Program-made: the position numbers and the translations under genes | The notes under the pieces: generated by a model | What the model saw: the letters and a program-made list of their open reading frames with translations, nothing else | What the model was told of the DNA's origin: nothing | Database searches by the model: none | NCBI RefSeq assembly: GCF_003855095.1 | Contig: NZ_CP033972.1 | Coordinates: 5,518,001-5,582,000, forward strand | DNA length: 64,000 nt | Direction of reading: 5' to 3' | Source of the DNA: Gordonia insulae | GTDB lineage: Bacteria; Actinomycetota; Actinomycetes; Mycobacteriales; Mycobacteriaceae | Shown here: piece by piece, positions 38,328 through 46,415 of the stretch | Position numbering within the stretch: the stretch's first letter is position 1 | Layout: each line of letters opens with the position of its first letter

Positions 38328-39641
38328 ATGGCGATCACCGACATCCCCGAATACGCACATCTCTCCGCTGCCGACGTGGAGGCGCTCGGCGCCGAGCTCG
38401 ACGCGATCCGTGCCGACATCGAGGCCGATCGCGGTGAGCGCGACGCACGCTACATCCGGAACACGATCCGCTTCCAGCGCGGCATGGAACTCGCCGGGCG
38501 GGCCCTGATCTTCGGGTCGTCGAAGCGGTCCATGTGGTGGGCCGGTGCCGGTGCCCTGGGTATCGCCAAGATCGTCGAGAACATGGAACTCGGCCACAAC
38601 GTGATGCACGGGCAGTGGGATTGGATGAACGATCCCGAGGTGCACTCGACGAGCTGGGAGTGGGACAACACCGATCCCTCCGCGCACTGGAAGCACACCC
38701 ACAACTACATCCATCACAAGTATACCAATGTCCTCGGCATGGACGACGATGTGGGCTACGGCCTGCTGCGGGTGACCCGCGATCAGCGGTGGCAGCCGTT
38801 CTATCTCGGCAACCTCGCCTACAACACGCTGCTCGCGGTCGCCTTCGAATACGGTGTCGCCGCACAGCATCTCGAGCTGGCCAAGAAGCGTCGGACGCCA
38901 GAGGCGAAAGAGCAGTTCCGTCGTGACCTGGCCGATGTCGGCAAGAAGGTCGGCAAGCAGGTCGCCAAGGACTACGTGGTGTACCCGGCCCTGGTGGCCG
39001 GCGCGACCGGCCGCAAGGTCGGCGTGGGACGTGCGTTCGGCAAGGCCGTCACCGCCAACCTCACCGGCAACGTGATCCGCAACATCTGGACCAACGCGGT
39101 CATCTTCTGCGGTCATTTCCCCGACGGTGCGGAGAAGTTCACCAAGCAGGACGTCGACAGCGAGACGCAGGGCGAATGGTATCTGCGACAGATGCTGGGC
39201 AGCGCCAACTTCCGCTGCGGACCCGTGCTCGGGTTCATGAGCGGAAACCTGTCGTATCAGATCGAGCACCACATCTTCCCGGACCTGCCCAGCAACCGAC
39301 TGGCCGAGATCGCCATCCGTGTGCAGGCGCTCTGCGAGAAGTACGACCTCCCGTACACCACGGGCTCGTTCCCGCTGCAGTACGCGAAGTCGTGGCGCAC
39401 CATCGCCAAGCTCTCGCTGCCGGACAAGTATCTGAAGGCCACCGCCGACGACGCGCCGGAAACCGCGTCGGAGCGCCGCTTCAAGGGCGACGTGCCCGAG
39501 GGGATGCGGCTGCAGTCGGTCGTCGACCCCGCCACCGGCCGACGTCGAGGCCTGCGATCGGCCATGCGTGCGCTGCGTCGTGGCCGCGGTCGCCGCATCG
39601 CCCCGGCAGCCTCACCCGCACAGCAGCGCCGAGCGGCCTGA
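38328..39641 (+). CDS. desA3: Membrane acyl-CoA delta-9 desaturase (DesA3-like)
   Basis: The 437-residue di-iron desaturase would introduce a cis double bond into stearoyl-CoA, giving oleate for phospholipids and triacylglycerol. The three His boxes are HNVMH (90-94), HNYIHH (125-130) and QIEHH near 309-313. Hydrophobic helices lie around 55-90 and 215-270. Length and boxes fit M. tuberculosis DesA3 (427 residues). GGGAGGGCGC precedes the ATG. Two overlapping palindromes upstream match one before the reductase gene, so both are probably under one repressor. A paralogue follows 66 bp downstream. Confidence 0.9.
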   Translation: MAITDIPEYAHLSAADVEALGAELDAIRADIEADRGERDARYIRNTIRFQRGMELAGRALIFGSSKRSMWWAGAGALGIAKIVENMELGHNVMHGQWDWMNDPEVHSTSWEWDNTDPSAHWKHTHNYIHHKYTNVLGMDDDVGYGLLRVTRDQRWQPFYLGNLAYNTLLAVAFEYGVAAQHLELAKKRRTPEAKEQFRRDLADVGKKVGKQVAKDYVVYPALVAGATGRKVGVGRAFGKAVTANLTGNVIRNIWTNAVIFCGHFPDGAEKFTKQDVDSETQGEWYLRQMLGSANFRCGPVLGFMSGNLSYQIEHHIFPDLPSNRLAEIAIRVQALCEKYDLPYTTGSFPLQYAKSWRTIAKLSLPDKYLKATADDAPETASERRFKGDVPEGMRLQSVVDPATGRRRGLRSAMRALRRGRGRRIAPAASPAQQRRAA

Positions 39642-39693
39642 TCGGGTGCGGTCGGGGGACCGACGCCCGTGGGCCGCGGGTGCGGCCTGCGGG

Positions 39694-39699
39694 CATAAT
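39694..39699 (+). promoter_or_regulatory. -10-like CATAAT before the second desaturase gene
   Basis: CATAAT ends 8 nt before the ATG and overlaps a GGAG ribosome site. The second desaturase may therefore have its own promoter; no desaturase-type palindrome is seen here. Confidence 0.35.
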
Positions 39700-39707
39700 G
39701 GAGCGCG

Positions 39708-40907
39708 ATGGCGATAACCGATATCAACGCCTACGCCCATCTCACCGATGCGGACGTCGAGGCATTGGGTGCAGAACTGGACGCGCTTCGACGTGAGGTC
39801 GAAGCCGACAGAGGCGTGCGCGATGTCCGCTACCTGCGCCGCACCATCTACGCGCACCGTGCTCTCGAGGTGGCCGGGCGGCTGGCGCTCATCGGCAGCC
39901 ACAAACGATCACTGTGGTTGCTCGGCACCGGTGCGCTCGCGCTCTCGAAGATCATCGAGAACATGGAGCTCGGCCACAATGTGATGCACGGGCAGTGGGA
40001 TTGGATGAACGATCCCGAGGTCCACTCCACCACGTGGGAGTGGGACATGGTCTGCGCGTCGCCGCATTGGAAGCACTCCCACAATTACATCCATCACAAG
40101 TACACCAATGTCGTCGGGATGGATCACGACGTCGGTTACAAGATCCTGCGGGTCACCCGCGACGAGGAGTGGGAGCCGCGGCGCCTGCTCCAGCCGTTCT
40201 TCAACGTGGTCCTGGCGGCCACGTTCGAGTGGGGGATCGGGCTGCACGACCTCGAACTCAAAGAGGTCCTCAACGGTACGAAGCCGAAAGACGTCGCCGT
40301 ACCGCAGATCAAGGTGTTCCTTCGCAAGATCGGCAAGCAGGTCGGCAAGGACTACGTGCTGTTCCCGGCCATGACCGGTCCGAACTTCGTGCACACCCTG
40401 ACCGCCAACCTGAGCGCGAACCTGATCCGCAACCTGTGGGCCTACCTGGTCATCTTCTGCGGCCATTTCCCTGATGGCGCAGAGAAATTCACCGTCGACT
40501 CGCTCACCGACGAGACGCCGGGGCAATGGTATCTGCGGCAGATGCTCGGCACCGCGAACTTCGATGCCGGCCCGGCCATGGCGTTCCTGAGCGGCAATCT
40601 CTGCTACCAGATCGAGCATCACCTCTACCCGGATCTGCCGAGCAACCGGTACGCCGAGATGTCCGTGCGGATCCGCGAACTCTGCGACAAGTACGACCTG
40701 CCCTATACGACGGGTTCCTTGTTCGTGCAGTACATGCAGACCCTGCGGACCATCAACAAGCTCGCGCTGCCGGACAAGTTCCTGCGCGACACCGCCGACG
40801 ACGCCCCCGAGACCGCGTCGGAGCGTCGGTTCGCCGGCATGCCCCGGACGCGCGGCCTCAAGACGGCGATCGCCGAACTGCGTCGGAAGAAGTTGTCGCG
40901 GAAGTGA
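39708..40907 (+). CDS. Membrane fatty acid desaturase, tandem paralogue of DesA3
   Basis: The 399-residue protein carries the same His boxes: HNVMH near 90, HNYIHH near 125-130 and QIEHH near 300. Long stretches are almost identical to the upstream desaturase (for example HGQWDWMNDPEVHST), so it arose by tandem duplication. It lacks the basic C-terminal extension of the first copy. It has its own -10-like box and lacks the palindromic operator, suggesting different regulation; chain-length or position specificity may also differ. The 3' end overlaps the convergent MFS gene by 50 bp. Confidence 0.88.
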   Translation: MAITDINAYAHLTDADVEALGAELDALRREVEADRGVRDVRYLRRTIYAHRALEVAGRLALIGSHKRSLWLLGTGALALSKIIENMELGHNVMHGQWDWMNDPEVHSTTWEWDMVCASPHWKHSHNYIHHKYTNVVGMDHDVGYKILRVTRDEEWEPRRLLQPFFNVVLAATFEWGIGLHDLELKEVLNGTKPKDVAVPQIKVFLRKIGKQVGKDYVLFPAMTGPNFVHTLTANLSANLIRNLWAYLVIFCGHFPDGAEKFTVDSLTDETPGQWYLRQMLGTANFDAGPAMAFLSGNLCYQIEHHLYPDLPSNRYAEMSVRIRELCDKYDLPYTTGSLFVQYMQTLRTINKLALPDKFLRDTADDAPETASERRFAGMPRTRGLKTAIAELRRKKLSRK

Positions 40908-42180
40908 TCCCTGCGCCCCGCACCATCGCGCGCAGCTCCGCATGCGCCGCCCGACCCTGAACCGGATGCTCGCGCTCGGTCCAGGAGAACAACGCCCACG
41001 CGGCGAATCCCACTATCGCCGAACCGATCCCGATCTCGCAGACCAGCCCCCACCCGCCGCTCTGATACGCCCATCCGCCGACCGACGATCCGATGACCCC
41101 GCCGGCGAAGTAGGCGACCATGTACGCGGTGGTCAGCCGCGACCGTGCCTGCTCGTCCAGCGAGTAGACCCCGGTTTGGTTGGCCAGTTGGACGCCCTGG
41201 ACGCCGAAGTCGAAGACCAGCAACGCGATCACTAACATCACGACCTCGTTGCCACCGGCCCAGAGCAACAGCCAACCGACGATCTGTGCGCCCCACACCC
41301 CGTACTGCGTGTGACGCAGGTAGCCCCGGTCGGCGAGTTTGCCGACCACGGGTGCGACGAGCGCGCCGGCCACTCCGGCGAGACCGAAGAGGCCGATCTC
41401 CGCCTCGGAGTACGAGTAGTGCGAGTCGCCCGCCCCGGCGAGCAGGAATGCGATCGCCGTCCACATGCAGCTGAAGGCCGCCATGCTGAGTCCACCGAGG
41501 AACATCCGGTGTCGCAGCACATCGTGGGTCCCGACCAGGGTGAGGATCGACCGCAGGACCTGCGGATAACTCTGTCCCGAACCTGCCGCCGCAGGGCGGG
41601 CGACGGGCGCGCGGAACCACACCGCCGCGGCCATCAGCACCTGCAGGCCCGCGGCGACGAACAGGATCGCCCGCCAACCGCCGACCTCGGCGACCAGGCC
41701 ACTCACCACGCGGGACAACAGGATTCCGATCAGCAGTCCGCTCATCACGTTGCCGACCACGGCGCCGCGCTCGTCCGGCGCCGCGATGGCGGCGGCCCAC
41801 GGCACCACGATCTGCGCCGCCGACGCCGACACCCCGACCGCGAACACCATCGTCAGCAGGCCACCGTAGGCCGGCATCAGCCCGGCGGCCACCAGCGCAA
41901 GGCACGACACCAGCAGTAGGCCGGTGACGAGACGGCGGCGATTGACGAAGTCGCCCAGCGGGACGACCAGCGCGAGGCCCAGGAGATAGCCGATCTGAGT
42001 GACGGCGATCAGCAGACCGGCCGTCGCGGTCGAGATCGAGAAGTCCATGCTGATCTCGTGCAGCAACGGCTGCAGGTAGTAGAGACAACCGGCCGACGAT
42101 CCTGCGGTCACCGCGAAGAGGAAGACCACGAAGCGACTGAGATGGGCCTGCGCGCGGGCGGGATCGGTCAACGTTGCCAT
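40858..42180 (-). CDS. MFS transporter (DHA1/YbcL-like exporter)
   Basis: The 440-residue protein has 12 predicted transmembrane helices with the MFS loop LVVPLGDFVNRRRL after helix 2 and a second loop near APVVGKLADRGYLR. It resembles small-molecule exporters of the YnfM/YgaY type. The substrate is unknown; the divergent LysR gene probably controls it. The start at ATG 42180 is preferred; another in-frame ATG at 42210 is possible. Its 3' end lies 50 bp inside the convergent desaturase gene. Confidence 0.8.
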   Translation of the reverse strand: MATLTDPARAQAHLSRFVVFLFAVTAGSSAGCLYYLQPLLHEISMDFSISTATAGLLIAVTQIGYLLGLALVVPLGDFVNRRRLVTGLLLVSCLALVAAGLMPAYGGLLTMVFAVGVSASAAQIVVPWAAAIAAPDERGAVVGNVMSGLLIGILLSRVVSGLVAEVGGWRAILFVAAGLQVLMAAAVWFRAPVARPAAAGSGQSYPQVLRSILTLVGTHDVLRHRMFLGGLSMAAFSCMWTAIAFLLAGAGDSHYSYSEAEIGLFGLAGVAGALVAPVVGKLADRGYLRHTQYGVWGAQIVGWLLLWAGGNEVVMLVIALLVFDFGVQGVQLANQTGVYSLDEQARSRLTTAYMVAYFAGGVIGSSVGGWAYQSGGWGLVCEIGIGSAIVGFAAWALFSWTEREHPVQGRAAHAELRAMVRGAGITSATTSSDAVRRSPS

Positions 42181-42216
42181 GAATCCATCTTCCCGGCGCA
42201 ATGCCTTCAAGAAAAG

Positions 42217-42247
42217 CGATAGATTTCGATACAGACATCACCTATCG
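42217..42247. promoter_or_regulatory. Inverted repeat in the LysR/MFS divergent promoter
   Basis: CGATAG (42217-42222) and CTATCG (42242-42247) form inverted arms around a 19-bp AT-richer spacer containing ATTTCGAT. The site lies between the LysR and MFS starts, where a LysR-type regulator would bind. Confidence 0.45.
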
Positions 42248-42261
42248 AGATGGGAGTCGGT

Positions 42262-43161
42262 GTGGAACTGCGCCACCTGGAGTATTTCCTCGCCTGCTGC
42301 GACCAGGGCACGTTCACCGCGGCAGCGCGCGCACTCAACGTCGTGCAGTCGGCGGTGTCGACGGGTGTCGCCAAGCTGGAGCGTGAACTGGGGGAGCGCG
42401 TCTTCGAGCGCACGCCCACCGTGCTGGTGCTGACCGACACGGGCCGTGCCATCGTCGGTCCGGCCCGCGCGGCGCTGCGCGCCCGCGCCGACATCTTCGA
42501 CGCGGTCGACGGCGTTCGCGGCGACATCCGTGGCGAGGTCGCGGTGGGTGCGTTGGTGAACGTCGTGTCGATCGATCTGGCCGAGGCGTTCGCGGAGGTC
42601 CATCGCCGACATCCGGGCATCACGATCGCGATGCGGCAGAATCCTCGCGGCACATCCGGCAACATCGTCGGTGTGCGTGCGGGGACGCTGGATCTGGCCT
42701 TCCTGGGGGCCTATCCGGATGATCTCCCCGGTCTCGCCCTGCACCGGTTGGCGCAGGAACCGCTGGTGCTGGTCTGCGCCCCGGATCATCGCCTGGCCGT
42801 GGCGGGTTCGTTCGCGACGACCGATCTCGTCGACGAGCGGATGATCGACTATCCGCCGGGGTGGGGCACGCGTGCGGTGGTCGATCGCGACATCCCGAAC
42901 CGTCGGACGGTGATCGAGGTGGCCGATCAGTTCTTCGGGATGAGTCTGGCGGCCAAGGGTTTCGGCGTGACACTGGTGCCGCTCGGGGTGGCACACATGC
43001 AGCCCGGGGCGAGCATCGTGCCGTGCACCGACAAGCCGCTGATGTGGGACATCGCTATCGCGCACTCATCGACGCGGACGCCGTCGCGCGCAGCCCGGGC
43101 CGTGCTCGACATGGTGCTCGAGCTGGCCCGGCCCGTGCGCGTCAGGCGAACGCTCTCGTGA
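42262..43161 (+). CDS. LysR-family transcriptional regulator
   Basis: The 299-residue protein has the LysR helix-turn-helix at the N terminus (ELRHLEYFLACCDQGTF; AARALNVVQSAVSTGVAKLE) and a periplasmic-binding-like effector domain with LDLAFLGAYP and GFGVTLVPLGVA. I use the GTG at 42262, because LysR proteins start just before ELRHL and GGGAG lies upstream; an ATG at 42250 is possible. It is divergent from the MFS gene and probably activates or represses it. Its last 20 bp overlap the convergent isomerase gene. Confidence 0.88.
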   Translation: MELRHLEYFLACCDQGTFTAAARALNVVQSAVSTGVAKLERELGERVFERTPTVLVLTDTGRAIVGPARAALRARADIFDAVDGVRGDIRGEVAVGALVNVVSIDLAEAFAEVHRRHPGITIAMRQNPRGTSGNIVGVRAGTLDLAFLGAYPDDLPGLALHRLAQEPLVLVCAPDHRLAVAGSFATTDLVDERMIDYPPGWGTRAVVDRDIPNRRTVIEVADQFFGMSLAAKGFGVTLVPLGVAHMQPGASIVPCTDKPLMWDIAIAHSSTRTPSRAARAVLDMVLELARPVRVRRTLS

Positions 43162-43924
43162 ACGCGTCGAGGGCGGCGTCCGGGTCGGTGCGCGCCCAGC
43201 CCTCCAGCCCGACGACCCCGGTGTAGCCGATCTCCCTCAGCGCTGCCGCGATCGCCGGGTAGTTGATCTCCCCGGTACCCGGTTCGCATCGGCCCGGGAC
43301 GTCGGCGACCTGGATCTCGCCGACGAAAGGTAGTGCGGCGCGGCACAGTTCGATGAGGTTACCCTCGCCGATCTGTGCGTGATACAGGTCGAGATTCATC
43401 CGGAGGTACGGGGAGTCGACGGCCCGCACGAGTGCCATCGTGTCGGCGGCGGTGGCGAAGGGGGTCCCTGGATGATCCACCGCGAGGTTGAGGTTCTCCA
43501 GCGTGAAGACCCGATCGTGGTGTTCACCGATCTCGGCGAGCCGGCGCAGGGTGTCCGCTGCGGTCAGCCACATCTCGGGTGTCACCACCTCGACCGGTAC
43601 GACCGGCAGCCCTTCCGGCCCGAGCCCGGTGCCGTGCACGTTGAGGCTCGGACAATTCAGCCGCGCGGCGACCTTGACCGACTCCTCGGCGGAGTCGAGG
43701 AACGCGGAGATTCCGCCGGGGTCGGTGAGGTTACCGGTCACATATCCCGTCATCGAGACGATCTCGGCTCCGGTGGCCACGAGAGCGTCGATGTCCTTGG
43801 TGGTCCAGTCCCAGATCTCCACCAGCAGGCCACGATCGTGAATCGCGCGCACCCGATCCACGAAAGGCCGTTCGACATAGAGCATCTCGGCGCTGGCAGC
43901 CAGCCGATACGGCGCGGCGCCCAT
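43142..43924 (-). CDS. TIM-barrel sugar isomerase, hydroxypyruvate isomerase-like
   Basis: The 260-residue protein is an AP-endonuclease-2-type TIM barrel. FTLENLNLAVDHPGTPF near 140-158 and LRMNLDLYHAQIGEGN near 172-188 carry the Glu, Asp and His metal ligands, and QVADVPGRCEPGTGEINY near 204-221 is the signature of hydroxypyruvate isomerase/OtnI-type enzymes. The natural substrate is probably a ketose or keto acid of polyol catabolism. It overlaps the upstream dehydrogenase stop by one base (TGATG), so the two are coupled. IolE and IolI belong to the same superfamily, but the DVPGR signature argues against IolE. Confidence 0.75.
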   Translation of the reverse strand: MGAAPYRLAASAEMLYVERPFVDRVRAIHDRGLLVEIWDWTTKDIDALVATGAEIVSMTGYVTGNLTDPGGISAFLDSAEESVKVAARLNCPSLNVHGTGLGPEGLPVVPVEVVTPEMWLTAADTLRRLAEIGEHHDRVFTLENLNLAVDHPGTPFATAADTMALVRAVDSPYLRMNLDLYHAQIGEGNLIELCRAALPFVGEIQVADVPGRCEPGTGEINYPAIAAALREIGYTGVVGLEGWARTDPDAALDAFTRAFA

Positions 43925-45078
43925 CAGCCGACCTCGTCGATACGTACGGTGGTACCGGTCTCGACGCTGCGGATGGCCGCCAACGCGATCTGCAATGCGG
44001 TGCGAGCGTCGGCGCCGCCGACCACGGCCGACGACGCGCCACGCACGGCCTCGACGAACGCCGTCAGCTCACCGACGTAGGCCTCGTGCAGGAGGATCGT
44101 GTCGCGCCGAGCGGTCTCGATCTCCACACCGGCCGCGCCGTAGAACGTCATGTCTGTGGTGCGGCCACTGCCCGTGGTGGCCATGCCGGCCGAACCGAAG
44201 ACCTCGCCGCGGACGTCGTATCCGTATAGGGCGGAGAAGTTCGCCTCGGCGGTGGCCATGGCGCCGTTGTCGAACGTGATGGTGACGATCGCGGTGTCGA
44301 GGTGACCGGACACATTTCCCGTCGCTTCGCTCGCCCCGGACACATTTCCCGTCGCTTCGCTCGCCCCGGACACATTTCCCGTCGCTTCGCTCGCCCCGGA
44401 TTCTTTCGCGTCCGGCCGGATCAGGGCATCGGCGAATGCGTGCACCGAGACCGGGCGGGCGCCCGGGTTGAGGAAGCACAGGGTGTCGAAATCGTGGATC
44501 AGGGTCTCCAGGAAGATCGTCCATTGCGGGACCCGCGCCGGATCTGCCTGCCAGGGACCGGGATCCCGGGTGAGGGAGCGCAGCAACTGCGGAGTGCCGA
44601 CCCGGCCGTCGTCGACCGCCCTACGGGCGGCGGCGAACCCGGGTGCGAACCGACGGTTGAAGCCGACCTGCAGGATCACCCCGGCGTCCGCGGCCGCGGC
44701 GATCGCCCGATCGGCCTCGTCGAGAGTCACCGCCATCGGCTTCTCGCAGAAGACATGTTTGCCGGCCGCCGCTGCGCGACAGACCAATTCGCTGTGGCTT
44801 CGTGCCGGAGCGGTGATCAGAACGGCGTCCACATCGGACGATGCGAGCACCGCTTCGATGTCGGTGGTCGCGAGGTCCGCCCCGACCGCCGCGGCGAGGC
44901 GATCCGCGGCACCGTCGACCGGGTCGGCGACTGCTGCCACGACCGCGCCCGGCACGTGGCGGGCGATCAGCTCGGTGTGGCTGGTGCCGATGCGGCCGGC
45001 GCCGATGGTCGCGACGCGCACGGGCGCGACGGCCCCGATCCTGGATGCGGTCGCGGTGGGAGAGGTGCTGGTGGTCAT
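43924..45078 (-). CDS. Gfo/Idh/MocA-family dehydrogenase with a repeat-derived insert
   Basis: The 384-residue NAD(P)-dependent sugar or polyol dehydrogenase has a Rossmann GAGRIG at 26-31, the CEKP motif (GKHVFCEKPMAV near 109-120) with the conserved Lys, and a substrate helix ending ETLIHDFDTLCF near 190-201 with the catalytic His. Residues 227-256 are three perfect copies of SGASEATGNV, encoded by a 30-bp DNA repeat that occurs elsewhere in the window; homologues would pass straight from about 226 to 257. The insert lies in a surface region of the C-terminal domain. It is coupled to the isomerase gene and faces a LacI gene. Confidence 0.82.
   Translation of the reverse strand: MTTSTSPTATASRIGAVAPVRVATIGAGRIGTSHTELIARHVPGAVVAAVADPVDGAADRLAAAVGADLATTDIEAVLASSDVDAVLITAPARSHSELVCRAAAAGKHVFCEKPMAVTLDEADRAIAAAADAGVILQVGFNRRFAPGFAAARRAVDDGRVGTPQLLRSLTRDPGPWQADPARVPQWTIFLETLIHDFDTLCFLNPGARPVSVHAFADALIRPDAKESGASEATGNVSGASEATGNVSGASEATGNVSGHLDTAIVTITFDNGAMATAEANFSALYGYDVRGEVFGSAGMATTGSGRTTDMTFYGAAGVEIETARRDTILLHEAYVGELTAFVEAVRGASSAVVGGADARTALQIALAAIRSVETGTTVRIDEVG
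44306..44400 (-). repeat. 30-bp direct repeats inside the dehydrogenase gene (family also at 6051-6118)
   Basis: Three identical 30-bp units (44311-44340, 44341-44370, 44371-44400) are preceded by the last 5 bp of another. The unit contains CCCGTCGCTTCGCTCGCCCC, nearly the same core as the array at 6051. Being a multiple of three, it keeps the reading frame and adds 30 residues. Confidence 0.85.
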
Positions 45079-45100
45079 GAGGGCTCCGAGGTCTCGAGGA

Positions 45101-45127
45101 ACTAGAACGTTCTAGTAGAACGTTCTA
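45101..45127. promoter_or_regulatory. Double LacI-type operator
   Basis: ACTAGAACGTTCTAGT (45101-45116) is a perfect 16-bp palindrome. It shares one base with TAGAACGTTCTA (45116-45127), a perfect 12-bp palindrome. The centres are 13 bp apart. They lie between the dehydrogenase and LacI starts, so the LacI protein probably represses both directions. Confidence 0.75.
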
Positions 45128-45172
45128 GGCTAGAGTAGGTCGCTGAGTCACATCTGGTCAAGGAGGCGATCG

Positions 45173-46177
45173 ATGGCCCGGAAGAACGGCGGGCGGGTCA
45201 CCCTCGCCGACGTCGCGCGCGCCGCCGGGGTGTCGACGGCGCTGGTGTCGATCGTCATGCGCGGAGTGGCCGGTGCCGGTGACGAGACCCGCGCGCGTGT
45301 CCTGTCGATCGCCGACGAGATGGGTTACGTCCCGGATCAGCGCGCGCGCAAGTTGCGGCAGGCGTCGTCGCGCCTGTTGGGGGTGATCTTCGAACTCCGT
45401 GAGCCGTTCCACGGCGATCTGGTGGAGGAGACCTACCGGGTGGCCGGCGAGGTCGACTACGACGTGGTGATCAGTGCTGTCGCACCCAGTCGATCGGAGG
45501 ACGCCGCCCTCGACACCGTGGTGCGGGAGCGCTGTGAGGCGGTGATCCTGCTGGGTTCGCGTCTGTCCGACGACGCACTCGCCGGACTCGCCGAACGCCT
45601 TCCGGTCGTGGTGGTGGCCCGCGACAGCGGCGCGCCGGGAGTCGGTCATGTCCGCAGCGACGACACCGCAGGCATCGGATTGGCCGTCGAACATCTGGTG
45701 GGACTGGGTCATCGGCGCATCGTGCATGTCGACGGCGGGGACGCCCCGGGTGCGGTGGACCGTCGGGCCGGGTTCTCGGCGGCGATGGCCGCAAGGGGCC
45801 TGCCGACCGAGGGGACGATCGTCGCGGGCGGCCTGACGCAGATCGACGGGGCCAGGGCCACCCGGGACCTCATGACGGGCCAGGTGCCGCCGACCGCGAT
45901 CGTCGCGTTCAACGACGAGTGCGCCACCGGGGTGATCGATGTGCTCGTAAGATCGGGTCTCCGTGTGCCCGAAGATGTCTCGGTCATCGGCTACGACGAC
46001 GCGAGGCTTGCGTCGCGCGCGCCGGTGCCGTTGACCACGGTCTCACAGGACGCCGGGGAGTTGGCGGCCGATGCGGTCGCGGGTGCGCTGGAGATGATCG
46101 GCGGCGGCCCTCCGCCTCGGATCGTGCGACGGCCGCGCCTCGTCGTGCGGGCGACGACGGCGCCGGTCCGGCGCTGA
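45173..46177 (+). CDS. LacI-family transcriptional repressor
   Basis: The 334-residue protein has an N-terminal LacI helix-turn-helix (VTLADVARAAGVSTALVSIV, then ARVLSIADEMGYVPDQRARKLR with the hinge). Its effector domain (about 65-330) ends in VSVIGYDDARLASRAPVPLTTVSQD. AAGGAGG precedes the ATG. A double palindrome of LacI type lies in the divergent promoter, so autoregulation and control of the dehydrogenase-isomerase pair are likely. The inducer is probably a polyol or sugar acid processed by those enzymes, but the sequence does not name it. Confidence 0.9.
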   Translation: MARKNGGRVTLADVARAAGVSTALVSIVMRGVAGAGDETRARVLSIADEMGYVPDQRARKLRQASSRLLGVIFELREPFHGDLVEETYRVAGEVDYDVVISAVAPSRSEDAALDTVVRERCEAVILLGSRLSDDALAGLAERLPVVVVARDSGAPGVGHVRSDDTAGIGLAVEHLVGLGHRRIVHVDGGDAPGAVDRRAGFSAAMAARGLPTEGTIVAGGLTQIDGARATRDLMTGQVPPTAIVAFNDECATGVIDVLVRSGLRVPEDVSVIGYDDARLASRAPVPLTTVSQDAGELAADAVAGALEMIGGGPPPRIVRRPRLVVRATTAPVRR

Positions 46178-46275
46178 CCGGTCCCGACTGCCGGGAGGCT
46201 CGTCGCACCCGAAGTGTTTGTCCGCGAGCGCCCTTCGAGGCATCCCTGACGGGCGAGGGGCGGGCGCCGTCGGTG

Positions 46276-46301
46276 CGGGGGCTTCCGGAAAAGCGCCCCC
46301 G
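46276..46301. terminator. Hairpin between convergent lacI and iolT
   Basis: CGGGGGC (46276-46282) pairs with GCCCCCG (46295-46301) around a 12-nt loop. The 238-bp gap 46178-46415 between the two convergent genes contains no other feature. Confidence 0.45.
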
Positions 46302-46415
46302 ACATGCGCCCTGGCTACAGGGATCGACGACATATTGTCGACGGCGGCTCTGCGCCGGGCGCAATTCAGGGGCGCTTATCCGGGAAACGGGTTCGCAATG
46401 GTGCTCCGCGGCGGA

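Noticed and set aside
43142..43924. TIM-barrel isomerase considered as IolE
   Set aside because: It has the QVADVPGR...GEINY signature of hydroxypyruvate isomerase-like enzymes and is separated from the iolCBDG operon; kept as a general isomerase.
44306..44400. Regular 30-bp repeats considered as a CRISPR array
   Set aside because: The units are contiguous with no spacers and lie in frame within a dehydrogenase; no cas genes are present.
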